A DNA stretch of 64,000 nt from Malurus cyaneus samueli (taxonomy: Eukaryota; Chordata; Aves; Passeriformes; Maluridae). Positions 15,410 through 28,200 of this stretch are shown in pieces (position 1 is the stretch's first letter; each line of letters begins with the position of its first letter). Position numbers and translations under genes: made by a program. The stretch covers positions 6,141,705-6,205,704 of the forward strand of contig CM019214.1 of NCBI GenBank assembly GCA_009741485.1. Reading direction: 5' to 3'. The notes below the pieces were generated by a model that was not told the DNA's origin, ran no database searches, and was given only the letters and a program-made list of their open reading frames with translations.

Positions 15410-18400
15410 CCATGAAGGTATTTCCACAGAGTGTAAAAATACATAAGTAATTGAGCAACACTAATAGTGGGGAAAGATGTCAATCCATATATGAAGTCTT
15501 AGAATAAAGCTGTGGTTTGCCTTAATATTTCATATTCTGGCTTTTAGAAGTTTAAATTTAATAAGTGCCTGCTCTATAAGTGGGCAAGACGTAACTGAGC
15601 AATTTTGATTGTGTCAACAGCATTTTACGGTAATTATTAAAATGACAGACTTTTATTAGGTTTTTAATCACGACGGGCTGTAAAAATGATTAAAGAGGAG
15701 CATTGTGAAGATAATATTAGTATTTCTTCATATGGCAAGAGACAGGTATTCTTGGAGGGCATGATTACATGATCAAAATTAAATGGTTGTGATACCCTCC
15801 CTTATAACCAAGCAAATCACTAAACATGTCCTCAGATGCATCTGAGAAAATACAATTTTGCAAAGTGCTACGTGGAATGAGAATATGTGGGAAATAACAG
15901 TAGCACAAAATGCCCATCATCCAGACAAGGACAAAAACAGCTCCCAGTTCCTTGCCAACACGATGGTGAGAAACAGGCACTGCTTTTGTCTTGGAGGTAA
16001 AAATTGATCTTGTCTCATAAATGTGTGGATGGGGATGATTCCAGAAATTGGGAAACACCTGTAGAGCTGAATGAAGGTTCAGAAGAACAGCCAGAAGAGG
16101 GTTAACATGGAGCAGAGAAGGGAATTAAGATATCAGAGATAATAATTAGGCACTTCTCTTTCTAGGAGATCCTTGAACATTATAAGTGTTTTCATTTTTT
16201 GGTATGATTCTGAAGAGTTCAACTCAAGTTTTTGAAAATGTGATTCTCCTCTTTAACTTGCCATCTTTTTGTAATCTCCTAATGGTTCAAATTTATAGAA
16301 TGTTATTGTGAAACAATAAATGGCGATTATATTCATATATAAATATTGTATCGGGAGTGATAGATTTATTGCAGTTATAGACATAGATGATATAGATAAA
16401 AGTCCTAAAATATATTTTAGAATATTTTAATATAATAAAAAATTTATTATAAATATATTTTTTTTATTTCTTGCAAAGAAACACTTAAATGGAGTCACTT
16501 CTCTGAGAGCACCACTTTGCACTCTTGCAGGGGAGTCAGCAGATATTTCAGACTTGGCAGGTAAAGCAAAAACAGAACACACCAGAGGCAAATATACAGG
16601 GTAGGGAATGAATTCTACTCAAATGTGAGTTGATTGTGTCTCCCGCTTTCTTTTTTTTTCCTAAAAAATGTATTGTGAGCGTTCAACGAGACACCAAAGG
16701 CTGCTCCATGAGATAAAACCTCGTGGGGTTTTTTTTGGCCTACCAGGGCAAAATACACCAGGAACAACATTCTCAGAACACATGAACCCTGTTTTAGCAT
16801 GATTCATTGTGACAAACTTGCTTAAACACAACATTTTTCTTAAATTAACATCAGAAAAATCTTAACATACAGAATTTAATCCTAACTTTTCTGACAAATG
16901 CAATTTTTCAAACATTTTTTTGCAAACTCGATGAAGTTTCATAGACTTTTATGCAGACAAAAATAAAATCATTATCTTAGTTATCCTATAATGTTCTGAT
17001 CACAGAGATTGCTCATAGAAACCTGACCTATTTTTTTTCTCTTCTTAGCTTTTCTTTTGTCCCTCAGACATTCATAGTGCTGTAAACAAAAGGCTGGAAA
17101 AGTTCTCTGCTCTAAAAGAATATGAGATCAGCTACTGCAAACTGCAACAAGCAAAATGTAACAAATAAAATTCGTTTACAAATTTATAATTATATGCTAC
17201 TTGAGTTCAGAAATATTTCATGCAAACAATTATCCTTTTACTTCTCTTTCTTTAAGCATTCAGTAACTATGCTGTCAAGTTAAATGTGATGTGGAGCAAA
17301 ATTAACCTTTCACCCTGAAAACGAAAAGTTCTAATTTTCATAACTTTAGGACTTAAAAATGGTGATTTGAGTAGCAAGATAAATAAAAAAAATCCTGTTT
17401 GAATGACTAGTATCTCTTTTCTGATTAAAAATTTCATTGAAAAATTCCTACATATCTCTCATCCAATGATCTCTTCCTTGCCCTGTTAATTTGTAATTCT
17501 GTTTTCCTCACTATGTTAAAATTCTGTGAAATGGCAATGGTTTCCAAATTATAGAGGAGGACAAATAACAGAACTGTTCCCATAATGCTGAAAGAAGAAT
17601 TCAGCAAAGGTTCAAAGAGTAAAAATGCAACTTTTTGACTTGAACTCCTAAACTTTACTCCAACTTCGACATCACAAATTTGTCTGCTTCCAGGCTCTGT
17701 ATCTATGTTCCACTTAAATATCTTATTTAATCTCTCACAAATGCAAAATGGAAATACAAAGCAATAGAAAAGTATAAGCTGCTAAATTTAACAGTTCTTC
17801 TTGTTGTTCTCTCTCTTTTTTTTTTTTCTTTTTTTTCTTGAAAATGCTCTCTACATATGACATAAACACCACCAGTGTTGGCAGAAGGTTCTTTCTGAGA
17901 GGTAATTCAAATATGCTATAGGCACTTATGAAAGAAGAATGCCTTTTCCACTGAAAATTTGCTGGATTTTATGTGAAAGGGCCAGAAGAAATTTGTGGTC
18001 TTACACCACAAATTCTTACAAATTCTGCTCTAAATAGAGGTTTCTAGCTTATTTTCAGCCCATGAGCTCCCACTGATGCAATTTTTTTTCTTTTTAGAAC
18101 TCTTACTGGGAGTCTAATATCTTCACTATCTTCAAAAATCACCTTTGTGCAGCTGAGGTATTTTGAAAAATTCAAACAAGACCCCAGAGACCACTTCAGA
18201 ACTCCAAAATACCTACTTTCTTATCAGCTTTTTTCTTCTTGGTACAGGTTTGCACAAATCCTTAGTCTCAGCTTGCTCCTTACACAACCTACTCTTTGAG
18301 AAGGTTTTGGCATAAAATACAGCTCAGAAGGAAATAAATAATATATATTAAAAATAGCAGGGATTTCACATACATGAAAGGCTTGCACTCGTATTTACAT

Positions 18401-18540
18401 GCCTTTACTTTTAGTCTTCCCTCTGAGATGTAGAAACTTTTATAAAACACAGAATAAATCAATCTCAGCCTATGAATTTACCATATTTAACTGCATGTAC
18501 CCTGCTATGTTTCATATAAGGCTATTTCCTACAAAGACAT

Positions 18541-19235
18541 CCTGATCAAGATTTTGAATATACTTTCTATCCAATCAAAATTTTTGCAAGGTAGGTGACT
18601 GCAGTAGTTTTAGTTTTTCTTTATAAATAGTTCTGGAGAAGTTCATCAGAAGGATAAAAATGTTGAACTTCAGTGTTAGGTCCTACACATAATTCTGGAA
18701 CTTAATTTGCCACCATCCCACATCTCTTGTGACTTGTCACAAAACCAATCACTACTGCCCATCAAAGTAGGGAAAAAAAATGTATCCAAATATGCATTTG
18801 AACAACGGAAATGTTTAAAGGAAAAAAAAAATAAAAAAGCAAAAACCTCTTCAATAAATGTGATTCACAGAGTAGAAGACAAAATGTGAAATGTAAAGGA
18901 ATTTACATTATAACCCTCACGTGCTGATATCCCTTCAATGCCAATTGTGCTATTTACTGCATAAATTGATCATTATTTCCATTTTGCATTCAACATGAAA
19001 CACAGGTAACAGAACATTAATTTGCTTTTCAGAATGACTTGTATTTTTCTGTCAGGTACCCTAGATTTAGGAATTCACTGTTCTGCTGTGACAGACTCTG
19101 ATCTGACTTTGAGGTAATAGTATAACACTCTATTTTTTTTTCTATGGTGAGTTGAAAATCGAGGATAATGAAGGAAACTCATTAGAAAAAAAACACAAAT
19201 AAAAAAGATAAAAACCCTGATAAAAAAACCAGTTA
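18541..19235 (+). repeat. Segment repeated in inverted orientation at 31415-32083
   Basis: The reverse complement of this ~695-bp segment appears at 31415-32083. For example, the run around the word CTAGATTTAGGAATTCACTG near 19062 is found reverse-complemented near 31568. It ends at a 25-N gap. It carries no recognisable gene; the only open frame of 60 codons (18707-18889) is lysine-rich low complexity. Confidence 0.88.
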
Positions 19236-19260
19236 NNNNNNNNNNNNNNNNNNNNNNNNN
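19236..19260. other. Assembly gap, 25 N
   Basis: Exactly 25 N. The sequence restarting after the gap is not new: it returns to the content of 5816, about 13.4 kb back. The gap is therefore a join of overlapping material, not a stretch of missing sequence. Fixed-size placeholder gaps of this kind are produced by gap-filling software. Confidence 0.97.
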
Positions 19261-22200
19261 TCAACACTTTCAACACTAATATCTCTTCTCCCCTCTCTTG
19301 TTTCTCATGCCCCTTGGAATGTTCCTATACTGATTTTGTATTTCTCTCTTCACTCTCTGGAATAAATTGTTGCAATGATAAACACTCCCATGTTGAAGTC
19401 ACACATAATGACAAAGAGTGGAGAATGCTGTGATGATAGGCATGTCAAAGATTAAATACAGAGATTATCTTTCGTATGCTTCATTTTCTTTGAAAAAACT
19501 CCTCTTGCTTGCCAATAATTGTTTCGTTCACATATTTCCACGTCGTGTCTGATGGTTTATTTTAGAACATCAATGCAGTTATTATATTAAATTGTGAGAT
19601 TTTGAGATTGATTGTATGCATATTTCTCTATATTAGGAATAATTTCATATCGCTAATAGCTATCGCGCCTGGTTTTCAAATATAATTTATATAAATATAA
19701 ATATTACATTATATTTATATATATATATTATTTCATTACTGCTAGCCAGAGTATGTGATCAAAATGCTGCAATTAAATGTGAACCCATGGATTCCTTTCT
19801 ACTCTGCACCAGGAATTCCATGTTTAACGACTCCACCACAGAATTTCCATTGTAATTGTATTTCACATCATTCACACGTCAGGATCAGGTTAATGATCTT
19901 AGGCAATGTCCTCCTGGCAGAGGAAGAATGATCTGCAAATTGAGGGGTTATCCTCCAGTCACTTACACTCAGGAATTCTCCCTCAAAACTTTGTTTTGCC
20001 TTCATACACGCACACTTTCTCTGATGTCTCCCCGCTTATATTATATATGATTTCTCATGACTAATGTCCTTCTGCAAAGTTTGTTTTGCGAGGGATGAAA
20101 ACCACTTCCCTACTAGATATACATCCAACATCTTTCCTAACTTGAGATAGGAATATTTATTTTTTTTCCCTTAATGCCTATATAGATTTTTCAAATACAT
20201 AAGATCTGGTGACATTCTTACTATCAAATATTGTCATCATGCTGTGTTTCAGCACTTTTTACTTGAATTATTAATGGGCCTTGCAGTGAATCCTATGTTT
20301 ACAGACAAATTCATCCACATACTTTGGGAATAAATATTACGCCTACCCCTGGACGGAGACAGATAAAGCCAGGAGATTTAACAATACTATTGATTAAAGT
20401 GTCCTTCTGATGGAAAGTGTAATGTAATATCACAAAAAGCACACATTTTTTTTACATACTCAGATATCTTCGAATGTCATGTCTTTCTCAGTTTTGTTTT
20501 GTATTTTTTTCTTTTTTTAGGATGTGGACTGAAAATGTCAGTGTTGAAATACCAATTATGATTCTTTATTTTCTGCTACTACGTTTTCCTACCATTTAGA
20601 AGATGTGGAACTATGCATTGATTCAGAATTATGCACGGAGTTAAAGGAAAAAAAGTCCTACTTTTCCAGAATATTTATTTATATTCATACATAGCCATTT
20701 GAAGGACACTGAATTTATTATTCTACTTCACATTTAAATGTGATAAACTGAGCAAGGGGAGATTTTAAACTGCATTTAAGTTAAAAAAATTCCCTGTGAA
20801 GATAATTAACAATGATGCAGGTTGTCCAAATGGCTGTGAAGTATTCATTCTTGGCAGGTTTTCCAAGACCTGACACGACAAGTCCTCATGACCGGACTTG
20901 AATTCAGAACTTGTCATTATGTTGGAGCTCCGTGACAAAAGCTGGGTTAGAAACTTCTGTGTTCTTTCTCCTGAGCAACCAAGACCTTGTCAGTGCAGCA
21001 CAGTGTTCAGTTCATGTTCACATGGTTATTTGAAATCAATCCTCGTCAGCAGGCATCAGGGGAGCTGCTGTGTGTGACTGAACAAAGAAGCTCTGACCAA
21101 CATGCAACATTTTTTCTGTCATTATTCTGTCATTTTTCTGTCCATTTTTTTCTACATTTGATTTGCATTTGCAAATATTTATCAATTCCAGCCCCACCTC
21201 CACCTGTAAATTCACATGATTCCGACTTGGACCAGACATTATATGACATGCTTTCACTGACACCTATGTTTTTACAGATTTCAGAAAAAAAGACACTTTC
21301 AAAGATAAAAGAAATAATACCATGGGTACTCTTTTTAGTGGTAATTTTTTATATTAAGAATAAGTGGGACAGGTTCTGGAGATCTGAAGGTCATATTTTT
21401 TCATAGACTTAGAGCTACAACAAGTGAGTACTGGGCTGTTTTCCAAAGTCCCATTACAAGATTTAATGAGAATTATTGTTCACCCTATTTCAGATTTCTC
21501 TCTCAAAAATCCAACTATCCACTTACATTAATTTAAGGGAATATGTATGCATTTCAAATTAGCCTTAATTAACTAGTCTTTGAATTAAGACTTATTCTTT
21601 TTATTTACTCTGTCTTGAATCATTTCTAAATTTTATATTTTAAATTCTATAGCTGTCATGTATGTTTCTTCTGTCTTGCATCCCTGTTTAATATGAGTGA
21701 ACAAAAACCATTACCTTCTTTTGAGGAAATAGCAATTATCTCGACCTTTTAAATTAGGTTTCCTGAAACACAAGTGACCAAAGTCCATTATTTACCTGCT
21801 TTTATTGCCCTAAAATGAGCAAAAATATGTCTGGGCACAGCCCTCGGGTTCCTGTGCTGTTATCACAGACTCGAGCTGAATCTGATGGAGTTCAGCTGCT
21901 CACACACGATTACCATGCTGGTGCTTTCAGTTTTCTGAGCTATTTGGTAGGCATGAATGCTGGAAAGAGTATTTCCCTTTTGGCAGCAGACAGAGACCAG
22001 AAAAGCCTGTGGAGTGTCTACAATGTTAATATTTACTTTCAGAATTGGCTGTAGTTGAGCCTATGCTAAGATTACTACAAATTCTGAACGTGGATTTAGC
22101 AATGACTTATCTTACTTCACTTCTCTTTCATTTTATATGTAAAGAATAACCTAACTTTACCTTTACACTAATATAATAATTACCTTTAATATTTATCACT

Positions 22201-25200
22201 GTTTTTAATGGCATAATTACACATTAAATACAAAATCAATGACCTCTTAGAAGACTTATTCTGTGACTTTCCAACTGAGCTAGATATTCCATATACCATT
22301 CTTCCTTACGGCATTTAAGGTTTTTCAAGGATGATTAGAGATGGCCTCTCTTAAAATGACATTTGTTTCAAAATTCCGTGTAGCACCAGAATTACATCAC
22401 AGTCCAGAATTCTCCAAGGAATGTTTTATTCACCTCTGTCAGTCATACCTCGCAGCCATTTGTTCTTTGGCAAACACTTTGGCCACAAAAATGAACTCCA
22501 AATTGCAATGCTGTGGGTGCACCCAGTGGATAACAACAAGTTCCTCTTTCCTAGGTGGAGATCAGCAAGTGTTCTTCTCATTAATAATTCCTTCCATAGA
22601 CTATGGGCTCTGTGGTGTTTGAACAGCAGCTAATTACAGCCTCCTTGTAAGAATTGAGTGTCCACAAACAGAAACAGAATGAATATCCATCATGAATGTT
22701 TCCTCCTACTTGTAAGCTCCAGAGCTCTGAGCTTCTGAGAGGTGGAGAAAACACTCAGCTCTGCTTCCTTTTTCCTTTATTCCCTCCCTTGAACTTTTCG
22801 CTGTGGTTTGACACCATTTGGGACCACACTGCAGTTACTCATTTTCCATTTCTTTCAGCTGATGAAAGCACTGACTTACAAATATTCCAGCCAGTTGGCT
22901 GCAGGTGCACACTCCTTGCACACTCCTCACTGAGAGTCGGTGATTTTTCTCTAAAATTCATGTATACACACAAAGATGGATTATTCGAATGGATCATGTT
23001 AAGTCACAATGCCTGGTTAAATGTATCTATGTTGTTTTTCAGCTAACGTTATTTCCAAATCAATTATCTATACTTTTTTACACTACATCTATCACTACTT
23101 AATTCGTTATTCCATGCTATCAGCTCTCTACAAACAGCAAAACAATTATATAGTAATGGACATTTTTCAAATCCTTTTGTGCTTCTTGTTCCATGAAGCC
23201 CGAACAAATAATAAAGTCTTTTAGGGAAAGAAGTTTTCTTTGTCGTCTGCAGTGAAAGATACATTGGAAAAAATTATACTTTACATTACTAACTTATCAA
23301 TTCGCTTACAAATATAATGTAACTATGTCCAATCAATATGAAGCTATATAACCCAAAAAATCAAGAAGATATTGCTTAAGCAAAATGTTTATTCTTCTAT
23401 TGAAGTTTAGAAATGTTCTAGTTATTTTTTAAAGAATATTTTATTGCATTATGTGATTTACTCTGTTTATTGGTTGTCGTGATTTAAGTTGAAGTATTTT
23501 TCCCTACGTAAATTGCTTGCTGTTTTTTCTAAATGTGAGTTTACATTAGATTCTGTAAATCAGAGAATTTGATTTTTTCTTTTCCAGTGATTCTCTTTTT
23601 CTATGTGTATTTAATTGATTCCTTTCTTTTAATAAAGAACTCAATATTTAAAATTTCAACTTTGCAAATCTATCTTATCATTTGCTAGATGTAGATCCAT
23701 ATACTTTCATTTAATAATGAGTCTGACCTTTAGTTCTTTGCTGGAAAAATTGCATTTCACTGCAGTGTTTTTTTTATTTTTTTAAAATATTTCTAAAAGC
23801 ATGGGGCCTTGAAGAATTATAACCCTAATGTTATGTTCACGTCAAGGATAATTTGTTGTTTTTTTGTATTTTGTTTATTAATTTTTCTCGTATTCAGCTT
23901 ATCTGATTAAGTACTAACAATTATTTCTCAATTGACACATGCCTTATTAATTGTCATGTATTTACTTTTAATGAGAAAATTGGTTAAATAATGATGAAAT
24001 TGATAATAAACAATTTAATCCAAAAATCATACATTAGCAGTAATGTGAACGTGAAATTTCTGTGTTGCAGAAAGAAATATTTTTCACAAGTCATAACTTA
24101 ATACATTCGTTCATCTCTCTTAATTGGATAAAGTCAGGTTATGGCACTACCTTTTACACGTGACATATTTAGGACACAAATCTATGGTTTTTAGAACGTA
24201 AGTTATGATCTATCGATTTTATTAAATAATGATTCATGTATTGCCTTTTCCTCATTTAATTTTTTTTTTGTCCTATGAATACAGAACACACCATACCCGT
24301 ACCCATTTTCTGGGAAAATAAGGAAACTTATTTCAGAAATTAATTTTTTAGTTATCCTGGCACAAAACTAGTTATTCCACAGAAAGCAAATGCATTAATG
24401 TGCGTTAGAGAAAATCATCACAATCAGGTTTGCCACCCTCTGCAGTACTGGAAACTTTACAGAGCTGAATATAATATACTTTCTACCATATTTGAACAGC
24501 AAATCCTTCTCTCTCCAGGCACTTTGTAATCTTTTGCTTTATCAATTGCTCAAATAAGCAAAATACAAGAAAATTATCTTTTGGTCTAGGGTAATATATA
24601 ACTTGGAATTTTATTTCTAATTTTGATCTGGAAGAAGATAGAAATTCTGAACGTGATTTGAAATGAAGTAAAAGAATAATTTCCAACATCAGTCAATGCT
24701 TTGGACTATTATGAGCTTTTATATTTTATTAATTTTAGGATTTATTTGGGCCAACTTATATTTGTTTATATCCAATACATCGGTGATTGGGATGTACTGT
24801 TCCAGAATCATATATAGTGGACTCTACCTATATACTTGCCCAATGCCAATGAACTGTAAAAAATGCCACAATTTTACACGGAATTCACTTGATAAGGATT
24901 TGGTTTATACTGGTAGATGAACAGACTGAAAGCCAACTCTAGCAATGAATTTCCGTCTCACCATTGATTATGGTAGGTACCCAGCCTCCTGTTGCCACAA
25001 ATTTAAAAGAGTTTGGGTTTTTTTTCCACCCCTAACTGTGCAATTTCTTACATCACCAAGAGTCTGCAGGTGTGCGGTGACCATGTGAAATGCAGGAAGC
25101 CATAGAAAACATTGGAAGAAACTTCTTAATTGCTTGCTGGAAACAGAGCTGTTGTGCATCTTGATTTTCATGCACAGAAATATTGGGAGGCCTGTGAGCG

Positions 25201-28200
25201 ATTATGCTTGCTTTTGTCTTACTGTTCTACAGGAAAATGCACCTTAAGTTATTAAAAGGGTTCTGCTTTACCATAATAACAATGATGTGTTGCTTTCTAA
25301 CTATGATCCTCTGCGATTGTGTTTTCCAGATGGTAGTTGTATTGCAGTACATATCAAATTAACTTTAATTAATTAGAGAGAGAAAAAAACAGACAACAGA
25401 ACATATATGAAGCACACAGTTCCACAAATCAAACAGGAAGATGCTACAGGGGTTAGCAAGGATTTTTAGGTTCTTTGAGTGTCTGTTGAAATTATATAGA
25501 GACTGCGTGGTAGGGGCTGTGACCCCAAACCAGGCAGATTCCCACAAAGCAACCATTTCATGGATATTGAGACTTGACATAGGGGATTGAATGAAGGGAG
25601 TTCCTTGCAGTGCACACATTTTCTGCCACAGATAGTGGCAAAAAACAAAAAAACAAAAAGACAAAAACAAAAAACACTTGTGGAGAGTGGAGATAAATAA
25701 GGACAAGTGTATGTACTGGTGGGCAAGACAGGATTAATGCGCAGAGGAATGAGGCAGATTGATCAATAGGGTGGTCTGAAAACTCTTTGACAGGAACTGT
25801 CTTGTCTTTCTGTTCCATCCTCTGCAAATTTTTGTTCTCTGTGTGAAACCGAGGATTTATCCCATTGAGCTTCTGTAAAGCATGGGAAAGAACATCTAGG
25901 ATTCTCTTCCTTGACATCAGAATTTCTGTGCCTTCTCTATAAACTTCACATTGTCATCCAAGATTGTGGAACTGTCATTTGCTTATATACTCTGAAGAAA
26001 AGATCCACCCTCCAAAATTCCTGTGCAAGAAAATTTCCTTAGGTGAAGGAAGACTTTAGTCATTCTGTAAGGTGGATACAACATCTAGAAACATTAGTTC
26101 TTGTCAGTAAACCACTTACAATGATGAAGTTGTAGTATTTGCCTATTCATTGATGGGAAAAGTACATGAACATGCAATTAAAATATTATTTAATTTGAAC
26201 TATTGAAATAAAAGGTTCTCAAGCTCAGAAATGTCTTTACTTTCAATTCTCTATGCAATATATTATCTCTATTTTTTTTTTCACTCATTTAAAACAGTCT
26301 CTGTGTCTCTGTGCCTGGTTACCTTCCTGACTTATCTAGAGGTAGTTTCTGAAGACAGAAAATATCCTCTGTTTCTTAGCGGTGATAAGAGACTTCCATG
26401 GTTCTGATCGCAAAACAAAATCTGAAAAGAGGAGAGAAAGCCTGAAATAACTGGAGAGAAATTGAAGTCTTTTTGAAGGATCAAAGTCTAGCTCTAGGAG
26501 ATGGAGACCTGTTTGGCAAATGATATTTGAAAAAAAAAAAAACCGTGTTAAGACTAAGGTAGCACTTACATCTATTCATTTTTAAAGCATGTTGGTGTTC
26601 AATGTTTCCTTTCTTCTTTGCCATCTATCATAACTTTGTGAGATAATTTTCATACAGGCTCACAGACCACACGAGTGCGTGTAAAGGATTTATTGCAGAC
26701 TCATCTTTATTTTAAGATCCCTTATATAATCCTATTCTTTCCACCACTTTAGTTCACTTACAGTTGAGGGCAACTGGTGTTTTTTTCTGTGATAAATTAC
26801 ATTGTCTATGCACGCTGGAGGGTTTTTTTTTGGATTTATAAGAATAGGGAGAAAAGTGATCAGTGTCCCTGATTTAGTACGAAGATGAGGAGAATTCTGA
26901 AACTGTGTTTATAAAATCGATTTTTAAAAGACCTCACTTCTAGTTTGTTTGTGACAACAAAAAGCAGGCTTCCCAAAATAGTTTTGTGTACATTACTCTA
27001 AGAAGAAAGTAAGTGAGAGGAAGTGACAGAATGTAGGACAAACTCAAGGATAAATCTAAGCTTCATATGTTGACAGATAAGTGAACTGAGAGAAGGAGTA
27101 TTTGACAAGAGAAATTTTATGCCTTAATGGTCTTGGACAAAGTAACCTGCAGCCCTGTTGCCAAAATTGGCAGATAAGCAGCGAATTCTGTGAGTCGATA
27201 TGTAATGAGCGGCAAACACAATTAGTGCTGAAGAAATGCTGCCTACTATTTGGCCCCGTTCCAAAAAGATTTGAGGAACTATTTTAAAATATAGCATGCA
27301 CTGGCAGTGATCTGATCTATTTTGCTTTTCCCAAAATGTTATATCTCAGCCATTTCTATTTGTGAGATTTTAGAGATGTATAAATGTCGAGACTGAAACT
27401 AACAAAAATGACCAGATTTACTAACCCTTCCAAACAGCTATATGATTGTAACAATAACAGCAATAAAATAAAAATATTTTCATTACAGTCTACTCAGAGT
27501 TAAAAACTTGCCGACATTGGGTTATCAGCTATTCTTCTGTATCATCTCTTTCTGGAACAAATTTACGAGCAAGAAAAATGAAATTTCTGTTTAATTTGCC
27601 TAATATTTTTCATAATTACTCTGTGGAGAAACCCTACTTTCTTAACAGAACACCCATCGATCACTGATGAATAAGTTCTACATAATGGATGACCATTTTA
27701 GGACAAGTTCTAAAATTCAGTTGTTCGACTGCATCGTTGGCTTCACAACCTCCCGTAACCACTCAATCAAATGTCATCCTCTTCCTCCGGTGTGCTGAAG
27801 TTGCTTTTGGTTTTAGCCCTCTACGCAACACAACACATCATATTTTATTCATGTGCTCACTAATCATGGAATATCCATGCACATCAAGACCCTATCTCTA
27901 TGGTGCCGAACCAAATAGCCTACAAGACTTCCTGATAGAGGCTTGTTTCCAAATGCTTCAAAAGTTCTTCTGTCTCCACAAGCCCTCAATCAGCGTGCTG
28001 CACCTCTGAGTAGCACATTCTTAATAGATGTTACATCAGTTTAAAACAGATGCCTCCTCCTTGCATTTCCTTGTGCATTTTTAATTGTTTCGTTAAGTTT
28101 TGCAAGCCAGAAAAACAACTTTCATGCTATCCCTTCAGCAGGGGCTGTTGATTATTACTGCTCATTATATTTCATTTACCACTCATCTGACAGCCTGGAT

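Larger units (their letters stand above)
5816..18538. repeat. Copy A of a 12.7-kb segment present twice
   Basis: This clean stretch matches 19261-31414 in the same orientation from end to end. The first shared words are the TCAACACTTTCAACACTAAT at 5816 and 19261. The last shared words are the GGCTATTTCCT...AAAGAC just before 18538 and 31414. No gene is recognised inside it. The longest open frames (for example 12264-12647 on the minus strand, and 9004-9321) have no familiar motifs and are broken in the other copy. It is otherwise AT-rich intergenic DNA containing a (TA)25 run and a 22-bp tandem repeat. I infer that this is the accurate version of the locus and that the second copy is a noisy re-reading of it. 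Confidence 0.9.
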
